This document shows positions 1 to 6,941 of a stretch of 8,112 nt of DNA, one piece after another (positions within the stretch are counted from its first letter, which is position 1; every line of letters begins with the position of its first letter). Made by a program: the position numbers and the translations under genes. The notes under the pieces were generated by a model that did no database searches, had not been told where the DNA came from, and saw only the letters and a program-made list of their open reading frames with translations. Origin of the DNA: an uncultured Porphyromonadaceae bacterium (GTDB taxonomy: Bacteria > Bacteroidota > Bacteroidia > Bacteroidales > Muribaculaceae); assembly GCA_938027385.1 (NCBI GenBank), contig CALJBF010000007.1:1-8112 (forward strand), given 5' to 3'.

Positions 1-352
1 CGTTGCTGTCGGCGGTGCGGATCACTACCTGCACGGGCATTTCAGACTCGATGGCCGGAACGACGATTGGCGCGGCTGTCTGCGCTCCGGCGCGATAGAT
101 TGTGCCGTTGCCGGGTTCCGACATGGTGACCGTGGCCGACCCCTCGGATTCGAGGAACCGTACGAACAGATAACCATTGCGGATTTCGGCCTCGACGTTG
201 TCAACGGGCACGTCGCGGGTATCGTTACGTTTCTGTAGTATAGGAATGGGACGCGATATGGTGCCGGAGTCGTTGGCTTTTTTGCCATCGGCGATGGCGT
301 CGGGTGCCATAAGAAGGAGGGATGCCGTTAGGGCGATAAGTGTTGTTTTCAT
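1..352 (-). CDS. Small exported DUF3244-like protein (3' end beyond window)
   Basis: The 117 visible codons stay open to the left edge, so the C-terminus is missing. The chosen ATG at 352 begins MKTTLIALTASLLLM, a short basic N-terminus and hydrophobic core, with probable cleavage near residues 20-22 (AIA/D). The mature part has a polar linker, then a beta-rich region from about residue 49, with VDNVEAEIRNGYLFVRF followed by ATVTMSEPGNGTIY. This pattern (NG-x-L-x-V-x-F, then a VT-strand and G-x-hydrophobic-Y) resembles DUF3244, a family of small periplasmic or surface Bacteroidales proteins of roughly 110-130 residues with no assigned function; a predicted Ig-like beta sandwich would fit. If so, only a few residues are missing. 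A promoter lies directly upstream, making it a unit separate from the regulator gene behind it. The family call rests on motif memory and is moderately sure; expression as an exported protein is surer. Confidence 0.72.
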   Translation of the reverse strand, partial: MKTTLIALTASLLLMAPDAIADGKKANDSGTISRPIPILQKRNDTRDVPVDNVEAEIRNGYLFVRFLESEGSATVTMSEPGNGTIYRAGAQTAAPIVVPAIESEMPVQVVIRTADSN

Positions 353-392
353 CAGAAATCGTGTAGGGTTTGTACCTTGAAATTTTCTGATG

Positions 393-429
393 CAAAGTTA
401 GAGTCAATGTTTTGGAAAGAGGCAAAAAA
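393..429 (-). promoter_or_regulatory. Bacteroidales-type promoter for the DUF3244-like gene
   Basis: On the minus strand TAACTTTG (393-400) matches the Bacteroidota -7 consensus TAnnTTTG exactly. A TTTTTTG stretch (423-429) lies 22 bases upstream and fits the -33 TTTG element. The predicted start of transcription is near 386, giving a leader of about 35 bases before the ATG at 352. No purine-rich ribosome binding site is visible, which is usual for the phylum. Confidence 0.72.
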
Positions 430-443
430 GCACGTTCAAACGA

Positions 444-457
444 TTAGTCAAAACTAA
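444..457. promoter_or_regulatory. Short inverted repeat upstream of promoter, possible operator
   Basis: TTAGT-CAAA-ACTAA is a perfect 5-base inverted repeat with a 4-base spacer. It sits about 15 bases upstream of the -33 element of the DUF3244-like gene, where an activator could bind. Repeats this short arise easily by chance in AT-rich DNA, so this is only a candidate. The surrounding gap (353-584) shows no other strong element and no small gene. Confidence 0.2.
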
Positions 458-514
458 GGCTAATAGGCTGATATACAGCGATGTGAAAATGTTAAAATTT
501 GGTCACTCTTTTCG

Positions 515-536
515 ACACCTCAAAAGGGGGAGGCGT
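515..536 (-). terminator. Weak hairpin after the regulator gene
   Basis: On the minus strand ACGCCTC and GAGGTGT pair over 7 bases (one G-U) around an 8-base loop, about 50 bases past the regulator's stop codon. No U-tract follows (next bases CGAAAAG), so it is not a canonical intrinsic terminator. It is the best hairpin found in this gap and may help 3' end formation. Confidence 0.25.
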
Positions 537-584
537 GGACAATACCAATGGGCTTACTTTGGACGGAAGGTAATGTATTGTGGC

Positions 585-2372
585 TCAGAGATAGCGCAGG
601 TATTCTGATTTACTTTTTGCGTCAGACTGCGTGATTTTTTCTTTCAGGCGCCGGCGGCGGCTGTAAAGGTTGTCGATGTCGAGCCGGCAGATGGTGGCGA
701 TGACAGCGGGTTTGAATCCGGCCACAAGGAAAGTGAAGATGTTGACGTCGATTTTTTTCAGCGACGGGAAGTCGGCCATGAAACGGGTGATGATGTTGTC
801 GTTGTAGAGATTGAGCGACTGCCGGATCTCGTCGAGGCTCTCATGGCTGCCGAGGGCTGTCATGGTATTCTCGATGTCGGTGTAGATCGACAGCCTGATG
901 CGGTCTGAGGCGTCTTTCTTCTGGTAATATGTTGCCAGCAGGTCGCCGATTTCGCGGAAACGGGCGCGGTATATTTCGGAAGTCTTGTCGGTCATGCGGC
1001 GAAGGAGTGATTCGCGCATCTCAAGGCGCGTGTTCAGTGCCGACAGCTCGGATTCCTTGCGGCTGACCTGGCTGTGCAGTCCGGCGATGGCGTTGTCTTT
1101 GACTTCGATGGCATCGAAAAGCTCGCGTATCTGCGCTATCTTCTCCTGCATCTCTATGACCTTGCGGTGAAAGCGTGAGCGACCGTAAAGATACACCGTC
1201 AGGGTGGTCATGCCGAGAATGATGATGCTGAGCAGCAGGTATATGCGGTTGCGGTGCGCGATTTCGGCGTTGTGGACGGCTTTTCGGGCGTTATAGTCGC
1301 TTTCGGCCCTTACTATACTCTGGTTTATGGAGTTGAGCATCGCGCGGCTGTCTGAATCATAGACACGCTCGTGATATATGAGTGCGCTGTCGACATTGCC
1401 GGCGAGTTTGTGGTAATTATACATCGCCATCATCTTTACACCGTAATGGTAGTGGATGCTATCGGACTTTATGATAAAAGGCAGATATTTTTTGACGGAT
1501 TCAATATCCTTGTTGGCAACCGCGAGATCAAAAGGTATATTGAAGTCCTGTCTGTCGGGTGACGCATAATTTATGATGTTGTCAAGATGTCTGTTGGCCT
1601 CTGCCAGACTGTCGATGCTTATTAGTGACCGAATCATGTTCTCGTGTGCATAAATCATCATTCCGGTATCCGACGGATCAATGATACGCAGCAGACTGTC
1701 GATAGTTTCGATGTTTTTGTGATGCTCATTATTTGAATACAGGCCTATGGCATAGTCTATTGCCGTGGCATTGGAATTATGATGCAAGCCGATGGCCTCG
1801 TAAAGTGTGCTCGCTGTCAGCGAATGGCTTATTATTCCGTTGATATTTCCATTCAGGTTGCTGATGTATGCAAGCTGTCCATACAGTTTTGCGAGGTACA
1901 GGGTATCGTTCAGTTCGATGGCCAGATCTTTGGCGGCCAGCGCTTTTTCAATGCTTCCGATAGAGTTCTGTGTGTTAAGTTCATATACGGATTGTAGAAA
2001 CAAGGTGCGCATCAGACGCGCTTTGTCGCCGTATGATTGGAACAAACGGTATGTGCGTTCAAGCTCTTGCCCATCAAGGGTATCTCTATAAAGTTTGTAA
2101 TCAAGCTCAGCGTTTAAAAGTCTGTAGCGTCCAAGCTGACGTCTTGACATTGTCGAAGTGTCAGTGTGGTCGATTTGTGAAATAATGGAATCGGCAGATT
2201 TAAGATTTTTTAAGTATTCGTTTCTGCTGTCACATACATTTACGACCAACGGCTCGGCGGCGTCGAGCTGTCGGTTGATTGTCTCGTCTTCATGGCATCC
2301 TGTAAGGAATATTAGTGAGATGAAAGACAATATTGTGTAAATCAGTGTTTTGTAAATCGGACGCGTGAGCAT
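585..2372 (-). CDS. Membrane-anchored TPR regulator-like protein with LuxR-like HTH
   Basis: The 595-residue product starts with a lipoprotein signal (hydrophobic residues 8-24, lipobox LTGC, Cys26). Residues about 50-375 are helical, with degenerate TPR-like repeats (e.g. 145-190 and 315-340). One transmembrane helix spans about 377-396, followed by basic residues (GRSRFHRK), so the rest should be cytoplasmic. Residues 400-460 form a predicted coiled coil. Residues 545-580 (FTFLVAGFKPAVIATICRLD, then a Tyr-Ser-Arg-Arg-Arg-Arg-Leu stretch) match the degenerate LuxR-like HTH ending such Bacteroidales TPR proteins. There is no histidine kinase or receiver domain. The inferred role is a one-component sensor-regulator passing a periplasmic signal to DNA or to a partner. 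Targets are unknown; the downstream DUF3244-like gene and upstream secreted-protein operon are candidates. The TPR-coding half is clearly AT-richer than the rest. The ATG at 2372 is supported by the signal peptide and upstream promoter. Confidence 0.85.
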   Translation of the reverse strand: MLTRPIYKTLIYTILSFISLIFLTGCHEDETINRQLDAAEPLVVNVCDSRNEYLKNLKSADSIISQIDHTDTSTMSRRQLGRYRLLNAELDYKLYRDTLDGQELERTYRLFQSYGDKARLMRTLFLQSVYELNTQNSIGSIEKALAAKDLAIELNDTLYLAKLYGQLAYISNLNGNINGIISHSLTASTLYEAIGLHHNSNATAIDYAIGLYSNNEHHKNIETIDSLLRIIDPSDTGMMIYAHENMIRSLISIDSLAEANRHLDNIINYASPDRQDFNIPFDLAVANKDIESVKKYLPFIIKSDSIHYHYGVKMMAMYNYHKLAGNVDSALIYHERVYDSDSRAMLNSINQSIVRAESDYNARKAVHNAEIAHRNRIYLLLSIIILGMTTLTVYLYGRSRFHRKVIEMQEKIAQIRELFDAIEVKDNAIAGLHSQVSRKESELSALNTRLEMRESLLRRMTDKTSEIYRARFREIGDLLATYYQKKDASDRIRLSIYTDIENTMTALGSHESLDEIRQSLNLYNDNIITRFMADFPSLKKIDVNIFTFLVAGFKPAVIATICRLDIDNLYSRRRRLKEKITQSDAKSKSEYLRYL

Positions 2373-2432
2373 GTGCGGGATTTATGGCAGTTCAAGACGT
2401 GGCGGCCGATGCCCGTGTGAGAATCTGCATTG

Positions 2433-2464
2433 CAAAGATGCAAAAAATTGTCTGCCGGATAAAA
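2433..2464 (-). promoter_or_regulatory. Probable promoter of the TPR/HTH regulator gene
   Basis: On the minus strand CATCTTTG (2433-2440) differs from the Bacteroidota -7 consensus TAnnTTTG at one base. A TTTT element (2461-2464) sits 20 bases upstream, in the -33 position. Transcription would start near 2427, giving a leader of about 55 bases before the ATG at 2372. It lies downstream of the terminator at 2504-2531, so the regulator appears to be its own transcription unit. Confidence 0.5.
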
Positions 2465-2503
2465 CAGTCTGCCGGGTTGATATTACGGGATAGATATAAA
2501 ATG

Positions 2504-2531
2504 TAGGGTCACTGCATGTGCGGTGACCCTA
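2504..2531 (-). terminator. Intrinsic terminator of the secreted-protein operon
   Basis: A perfect 9-base inverted repeat (TAGGGTCAC / GTGACCCTA) encloses a 10-base loop. Read on the minus strand the stem is followed within two bases by TTTTATAT, a short U-rich tail. It begins about 30 bases past the stop codon at 2562, where a terminator for the Omp28-related gene would be expected. Confidence 0.75.
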
Positions 2532-2561
2532 AAAGATGATGGCGTAGTGGGGGGAACGGGG

Positions 2562-4376
2562 TTACTTCACGAGGATTTTGGAGGAGAGACCCGAGGGGAG
2601 GCGCTTGATGTAGATACCGGGGAGGAGGGGTTCGGGGGCGCGACGTCCGTCGGGGGTGAAGTATGTGGCGGGGCCGTCGGTGTCGGGGCGGTCCGCGATG
2701 ACGTTGCCGATTGCGGCTATGCCGGTCACTGATTTCGAGGTGGCGTTGGTGATGTCGTAGGCCGTGAGGTTTGTGCCGTCAAGGTCATCCGCTTTGGGGG
2801 CGATGATGGCGATGACGCGCATGTTGGTTGCGTTCCAGGCGGGGTCGAGGGTGGTGCTGAACGAGGCTGAATAGCTGTCGCCGCTGACGGTGACGGCATC
2901 GCCGCGGGCCGACGTGACGTAGCCGCGCAGAACATTGTCGTGCACATAGGCATTGTCGGTCACGGCATGGCCGCGCGAGTTGAGGGTGGTCTGCGGGGCG
3001 GTGACGCCGTTTTCGACGAGCATCAGCGTCACGGCCAGGTCGCCGTGGATGGCGGTGGCCTCGGGGAGCAGGGCGCCGGTGACATCGACGGTGAGCTGGC
3101 GGGTGGCCTCGTCGTATGTGCCGCCGAGGTTTATGTCGGCCAGACATACCGACGAGTAGTCAGAACCGATCAACTCTTCAAGGATGGCGGTCTGCATATC
3201 GAAGGGGAACGACAGCAGATAGTCGTTCATGTCGTAAGCCACATGTGCCTCGCAGGGGAAGTATGACCTGTCGACGGTGAACGACGGCAGGGTGTAGGCA
3301 TACAGCGAGTGGAGCCATTCGGCGTCGTCCACGGCAAGCTGGTTGCCGGGGGCGAAGGCCTTCACATAGTCGGCACGGCTGCCGGCCGAGGGTGCGGCGG
3401 CGTCAAGCGCGGCGTCAAGCTTGGCGCTGAGATATGAGTTCTGGTCGGCGTAGACCTCGACGAAGATGCGGCGGCGCGTCATCTGGTCGTTGTATATGCC
3501 GAAACGTGCGGTGCGCTCGCAGGCCACCGAGGGTGTGGCGCCGTTGATGGCGTCTACCCAGGCAGTGAGCGTGTGCGAGCCGGTGCCGAGTTCAGATGGG
3601 ATGGGCGCCGAGAAGGTCCATGCGCCGGTGGCACCCGAGGCTACGGGTTCCTCGACATCCTCGTAGACGGGTGCGAGGTCATCGAAACGGTATGCCATGC
3701 GGTAGGTGGCGATGTCGTCGCGCCCCACATTGCGCAGCGAGGTTGTGAGCTGGAATGTCTCGTCAGGTTTCTTGTAGCGGAAACCGGGGTCGAAGAAGGT
3801 GAATGTCATCTTGTCGGCGGGTAGGTTGCTCACGTCGACCACCAGCTGCACGCAGAGCATGCCCACGCCGGAAACGGGGTTGAGCGTGCCTTCCTGCATG
3901 AGCATGAAGGCGCCGTTGGTGTCACTGCCCACGGCGGCCACGCCACCCTTCTGGGCATTGACCATCTCCTGGGTCTCTTTGTAGTCGAATCCGAAGAAGT
4001 ATGTTTCGTCGCCCGAGATGGTGTAACCGTTGCCCGAGAAACTGATTTCGTTCCAGCCGGTGTAAAGGCGCTGGTTCTGCTCGTGCAGAACCACGGGGCC
4101 ATCGTCGGTCATGTCGTAGAGGAACATGCGTGAGCGTCCGAGGTCGCAGGCCGCGGCCACTTTCATGCCGATTATGCGGCAGCCCTTGTAGTCGCTGAGG
4201 AAACTTCTGTCAAGCCGGGCGCCGATTGAATATGTGCCCGCTGTGCCGAAAATGGCTCCCGAGATGTCGATCTGCTCGGTGACCGTATGGCCCACGAGCC
4301 TCTGCAGTGAGCTCTGCGCCATGGCCGGCAGCGTGGCCAGGGCGAGCATGACAAGAGATATGATATGTCGTGTCAT
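2562..4376 (-). CDS. Omp28-related exported protein, redox cysteines absent
   Basis: The 604-residue product has a signal peptide (hydrophobic 5-20, cleavage AMA/QS at 20/21). Residues 22-182 form a beta-rich module with a GWNEISF strand and YFFGF strand. Residues about 188-298 look like an Ig/CARDB-type domain. From about 300 the sequence follows the Omp28 family of Bacteroidales outer-membrane proteins: RRRIFVEVYA opens a thioredoxin-like fold, LPSFTVDRSYF holds its cis-proline region, and YVHDNVLRGYV resembles the family's H-x-x-V-L-R motif. Where Omp28 relatives carry a Cys pair after E-x-x-T-G, this protein reads ADQNSYLSAK, so disulfide chemistry is unlikely and a binding role is more likely. 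The last residues (571-604: DGRR, LPGIYI, SSKILVK) resemble a T9SS type A sorting domain. Its ATG overlaps the upstream stop (ATGA), indicating translational coupling. Export is sure; the Omp28 assignment is fairly sure; function is unknown. Confidence 0.8.
   Translation of the reverse strand: MTRHIISLVMLALATLPAMAQSSLQRLVGHTVTEQIDISGAIFGTAGTYSIGARLDRSFLSDYKGCRIIGMKVAAACDLGRSRMFLYDMTDDGPVVLHEQNQRLYTGWNEISFSGNGYTISGDETYFFGFDYKETQEMVNAQKGGVAAVGSDTNGAFMLMQEGTLNPVSGVGMLCVQLVVDVSNLPADKMTFTFFDPGFRYKKPDETFQLTTSLRNVGRDDIATYRMAYRFDDLAPVYEDVEEPVASGATGAWTFSAPIPSELGTGSHTLTAWVDAINGATPSVACERTARFGIYNDQMTRRRIFVEVYADQNSYLSAKLDAALDAAAPSAGSRADYVKAFAPGNQLAVDDAEWLHSLYAYTLPSFTVDRSYFPCEAHVAYDMNDYLLSFPFDMQTAILEELIGSDYSSVCLADINLGGTYDEATRQLTVDVTGALLPEATAIHGDLAVTLMLVENGVTAPQTTLNSRGHAVTDNAYVHDNVLRGYVTSARGDAVTVSGDSYSASFSTTLDPAWNATNMRVIAIIAPKADDLDGTNLTAYDITNATSKSVTGIAAIGNVIADRPDTDGPATYFTPDGRRAPEPLLPGIYIKRLPSGLSSKILVK
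4373..4376 (-). other. ATGA stop/start overlap coupling two operon genes
   Basis: On the minus strand the TGA stop of the adhesin-like gene and the ATG of the Omp28-related gene share ATGA. Such a 4-base overlap usually means re-initiation by the same ribosomes and a fixed ratio of the two products. Confidence 0.85.
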
Positions 4377-6847
4377 CGTAGGATAGTTTTAGAGACTGTG
4401 CCGTTTGAAATGGAAATGTAGATGCCCGGAGCGGCGGTGGCGGGGTCGACGCGTCGTCCGGCAAGGTCAAAGATGGCGTCAGTGCCGTCGGTGCTGTCGG
4501 AGATGATGGTGGTTATGCCGGCCACGTCAATGGTGTACTCGGTCATGTCCGACTCGCCGTTGAGGTACACGGCCTTGATGCCGATGGTGTGGCGCCCGGG
4601 GGTGAGGCCTGTGGCGGTGTATCGCGGTGTCTGCGATGTGCCGGCGAGGGTGCCGTCGACATAGATCTCGTAGCGGACAACGTTGCCGTAGTCGATGATG
4701 TCGGTCTCACCTTCGGCGGGACCTACCGATACCCGGTCGACCTGTGCCAGGAAGGAATCGTAGGATGTGTAGTGCACGGCCACACGCACGCGGCGCCCGG
4801 CGTAGGCGTCAAGCGGTGTGGAATAGCGGCTCCACTGCTCGGCCGACAGCCTGTCTACCGTGGCCAGAGGGGTGAAATCGCCGGGTTCGGCACCGTTCTC
4901 CGACACGCAGAGCTCCATAGACTCGGCGTACATGGCTGTGTATGCCTTGCCCAGGAACGAGAACTCGTAGCCGGGTCGGATGTCGAGCTCGGGCGAGATG
5001 AGCCATTTGTCGGCCTGTGCCATCTGGGGCGAGAAGAAAATGACGCACTTGTCGCCGTCAGGCGCGGCAATCGCCGGGTCGGTGGGGAGCATCGCGGGCA
5101 CCGTCTGCCAGGGGTTGAACACCATCGGGGCTATCGCCACAGGGTTGGCGGCGTTGCCCGAGCCGGGGAACGACACGATGTTCTGTGTGCTGCCGAGACC
5201 GATCGGGTAGACGGGCATGCGGTCTGAGTCGACCGTCGTCCAGTCGCCGAACGAGCCGGTGGCGAAGTCGTCATACTCCTCGAAACTGTCGGTGAAACCG
5301 AGGTTCTGGTTCCAGCAGATGTCGATGTCGCCGTTGTCGGCCTGCGAGGCCGTGATGTTCCAGGGGGCGATGATGTTGTCGGTCAGTGCAACCTCCACGG
5401 TCGTTACCGGGGTGCTGACCTCGATGGTGCGGTGCCATGAGGTGTAGGCGCCCTCGGCTATGTTGGCCTCGTAGGTGCCGTAGGGGAGTGAGGGCACGGT
5501 GGCTTTGCCGTCGGCAACGGTGAGGGTATAGGATGTGGCGTCGGCGATGTTCACCAGCTCGATCTTCTGCCCGTCGGGGGCCAGGCTGCTCTCGGCTGTC
5601 ACATTGAATGTCACGGCCGACCAGACATCGGTCGGAACGGTGGCCGTGACTGTCGACATCTCGCTCTGAGCCTGCAGGTAGCGGGCCTGCACGCCAAGTG
5701 TGTGCTCGCCGGGTGTCACATCGGAGAGCAGGTAGCTGTAGCCGTAGGTGGTGCCTTTGTGAACGCCGTCGAGATATACCTGGAACGACTCGTTTACGTT
5801 CTCGGGCGATCTGGCGGCTACGCGGCGGGTCTGCATGGCCTCGGCGCCGTTGCGATGGCCGCCGACATACACGTCATCGATCATCAGCATGAAGGCGCCG
5901 TTGCGGCTGGCATGGCTGATGTATCTGATGGCGAACCTGATTTCACGTCCGGCGTATGCGCTCAGGTCGTAGCTCATGTCGCGCCAGCCGGTATAGTCGA
6001 CCGATTCGTAGTTGCCGGTATCAAGGCGCGTGAAGTCGGCCGGCCCGGGATTGTCGGTCACCGTGGTGACATATACCATGAACCGCTCGGGGTATTGGTC
6101 GGCGGCCTTGGCCTTGAATTCAAGCAGGTTGTCGGTGCCGGGTGTGATGACGGGCGAAATCAGCCAGTCATCGTTGGCGTTACCCGAGGCTGTGCGGATG
6201 AATCCGAGATACTGCTGCCCGCTGTAGGGGCGCAGCACAGGGTATTCGTACCACCAGACCGGAGTCACGGCCAGCGGATTTATTACCTGGGCGTACTGCA
6301 TTATGCCGCGGTTGGGGTACGAGCCGGCCAGTGCCGCGGTTGGCTCGCCGTCGGCGTCTATGCCGGTCCACTGCCCGAAACTGACGGCGAACGGGTCGTA
6401 GCTCTCGAAGTCATCGAAGAATATGGGAGCCTCGGTGTTCCAGCTGAGCGAGATGTCGTTGCGGCCGGTCATGGCGTCGTGGAGCAAGTCGGCCTTCAGG
6501 GCGAAGGGCTGCCGGGTCTTTTCTGTGAGGGTCACGGCCACGCTCTGCTCGGCCGGTGTCTCGGTCACGAAGAACGGATGCGTCTCCGTCTCGAAACCAT
6601 CGCGGGCTATCGTGAGGGTGTGGTTGCCGGGATAGACGTTGACGGCACATTTGCCGTCGCCGTCGAGGCGCAAGCCGGGATAGTCGGCCGAGTAGTCTGT
6701 CTGCGTCAGCGTCAGCGGCTGGTCCTGCAGGTTGTCGCCCTCGACAGTGGTCACCGTTACCGTGAGCCTTACCGAGCGTGACTGCGCCGTGGCGCAGAGA
6801 GAAACCGCGGCGGCAAGCAGTATTAAAGTGTTTCGCAGGATATTCAT
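4373..6847 (-). CDS. Secreted adhesin-like protein with two choice-of-anchor J domains
   Basis: The 824-residue product has a signal peptide (cleavage near ATAQ/S, residue 22). Domains in order: carboxypeptidase-regulatory/PEGA-like sandwich 26-110; choice-of-anchor J (cleaved adhesin) 142-330, with FFDDFESYDPF, DDWLISP, DFTRLD, YDLSAYAGREIRFAIRY and MIDDVYVG; FN3-like 353-405; second PEGA-like 410-488; second J domain 518-709, with TDSFEEYDDF, DKWLISPELD, GDFTPLATVD and LDAYAGRRVRVAVHY; second FN3-like 722-776; sorting-type tail 777-824 (AIFDLAGRRV, APGIYI, SKTILR). J domains of this kind occur in Porphyromonas gingivalis gingipains and HagA, where they bind host proteins or haem; here no protease domain is present. 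Adhesion or glycan/protein binding at the cell surface is inferred. It sits between the partial J-domain gene and the Omp28-related gene, probably one operon. No promoter match was seen just upstream. Confidence 0.85.
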   Translation of the reverse strand: MNILRNTLILLAAAVSLCATAQSRSVRLTVTVTTVEGDNLQDQPLTLTQTDYSADYPGLRLDGDGKCAVNVYPGNHTLTIARDGFETETHPFFVTETPAEQSVAVTLTEKTRQPFALKADLLHDAMTGRNDISLSWNTEAPIFFDDFESYDPFAVSFGQWTGIDADGEPTAALAGSYPNRGIMQYAQVINPLAVTPVWWYEYPVLRPYSGQQYLGFIRTASGNANDDWLISPVITPGTDNLLEFKAKAADQYPERFMVYVTTVTDNPGPADFTRLDTGNYESVDYTGWRDMSYDLSAYAGREIRFAIRYISHASRNGAFMLMIDDVYVGGHRNGAEAMQTRRVAARSPENVNESFQVYLDGVHKGTTYGYSYLLSDVTPGEHTLGVQARYLQAQSEMSTVTATVPTDVWSAVTFNVTAESSLAPDGQKIELVNIADATSYTLTVADGKATVPSLPYGTYEANIAEGAYTSWHRTIEVSTPVTTVEVALTDNIIAPWNITASQADNGDIDICWNQNLGFTDSFEEYDDFATGSFGDWTTVDSDRMPVYPIGLGSTQNIVSFPGSGNAANPVAIAPMVFNPWQTVPAMLPTDPAIAAPDGDKCVIFFSPQMAQADKWLISPELDIRPGYEFSFLGKAYTAMYAESMELCVSENGAEPGDFTPLATVDRLSAEQWSRYSTPLDAYAGRRVRVAVHYTSYDSFLAQVDRVSVGPAEGETDIIDYGNVVRYEIYVDGTLAGTSQTPRYTATGLTPGRHTIGIKAVYLNGESDMTEYTIDVAGITTIISDSTDGTDAIFDLAGRRVDPATAAPGIYISISNGTVSKTILR
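4520..6778 (-). repeat. Tandem duplication of a three-domain unit inside the adhesin-like gene
   Basis: Residues 24-405 (5633-6778) and 408-776 (4520-5626) carry the same order: PEGA-like sandwich, linker ending in D-I-x-x-x-W-N, choice-of-anchor J, FN3-like domain. Matching anchors include DISLSWN/DIDICWN, DDFESYDPF/DSFEEYDDF, DDWLISP/DKWLISP, LSAYAGREIRFAIRY/LDAYAGRRVRVAVHY, and TPGEHTLGVQARYL/TPGRHTIGIKAVYL. The copies have diverged strongly at DNA level, so the duplication is old. Confidence 0.75.
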
Positions 6848-6877
6848 GATTGTTGTCTGAAACGGTTAATGACTGCC

Positions 6878-6923
6878 AAGAGTATGCCCGGCACCGGCCG
6901 GAGCCGGTGTCAGACATACTCTT
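6878..6923 (-). terminator. Long two-tier hairpin between operon genes
   Basis: AAGAGTATG (6878-6886) pairs perfectly with CATACTCTT (6915-6923). Inside, after a 3x3 internal loop, 6890-6898 pairs with 6903-6911 (nine positions, one imperfect) around a 4-base loop. It starts 18 bases past the stop of the upstream gene. On the minus strand it is followed by GGCAGTC, not a U-tract, so full termination is doubtful. Partial termination or protection of the upstream mRNA 3' end after processing are alternatives. The rest of the 94-base gap shows no clear promoter. Confidence 0.5.
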
Positions 6924-6941
6924 GACTGGTCAGGTGAGAGG

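Noticed and set aside
553..560. TTACTTTG on the plus strand resembling a -7 box
   Set aside because: It does not fit TAnnTTTG (only one base between TA and TTTG), and no plus-strand gene follows.
4589..5227. A 212-codon plus-strand frame, also 7005-7616 (203 codons) and 2940-3266 (108 codons)
   Set aside because: All are shadows of the minus-strand secreted-protein genes, with low-complexity Gly/Val/Arg-rich translations and no independent support.
5702..6781. A 359-codon open frame on the plus strand opposite the adhesin-like gene
   Set aside because: It lies wholly antisense to a gene with clear domains and a signal peptide. Its composition (many Gly, Val, Ala, His, Arg) is what the complement of GC-rich codons yields, and no recognisable domain or promoter was seen.
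6848..6877. A promoter directly before the adhesin-like gene
   Set aside because: Only a loose TTAACCGTTTC stretch is present; neither TAnnTTTG nor a spaced TTTG matches, so transcription from the upstream gene is more likely.
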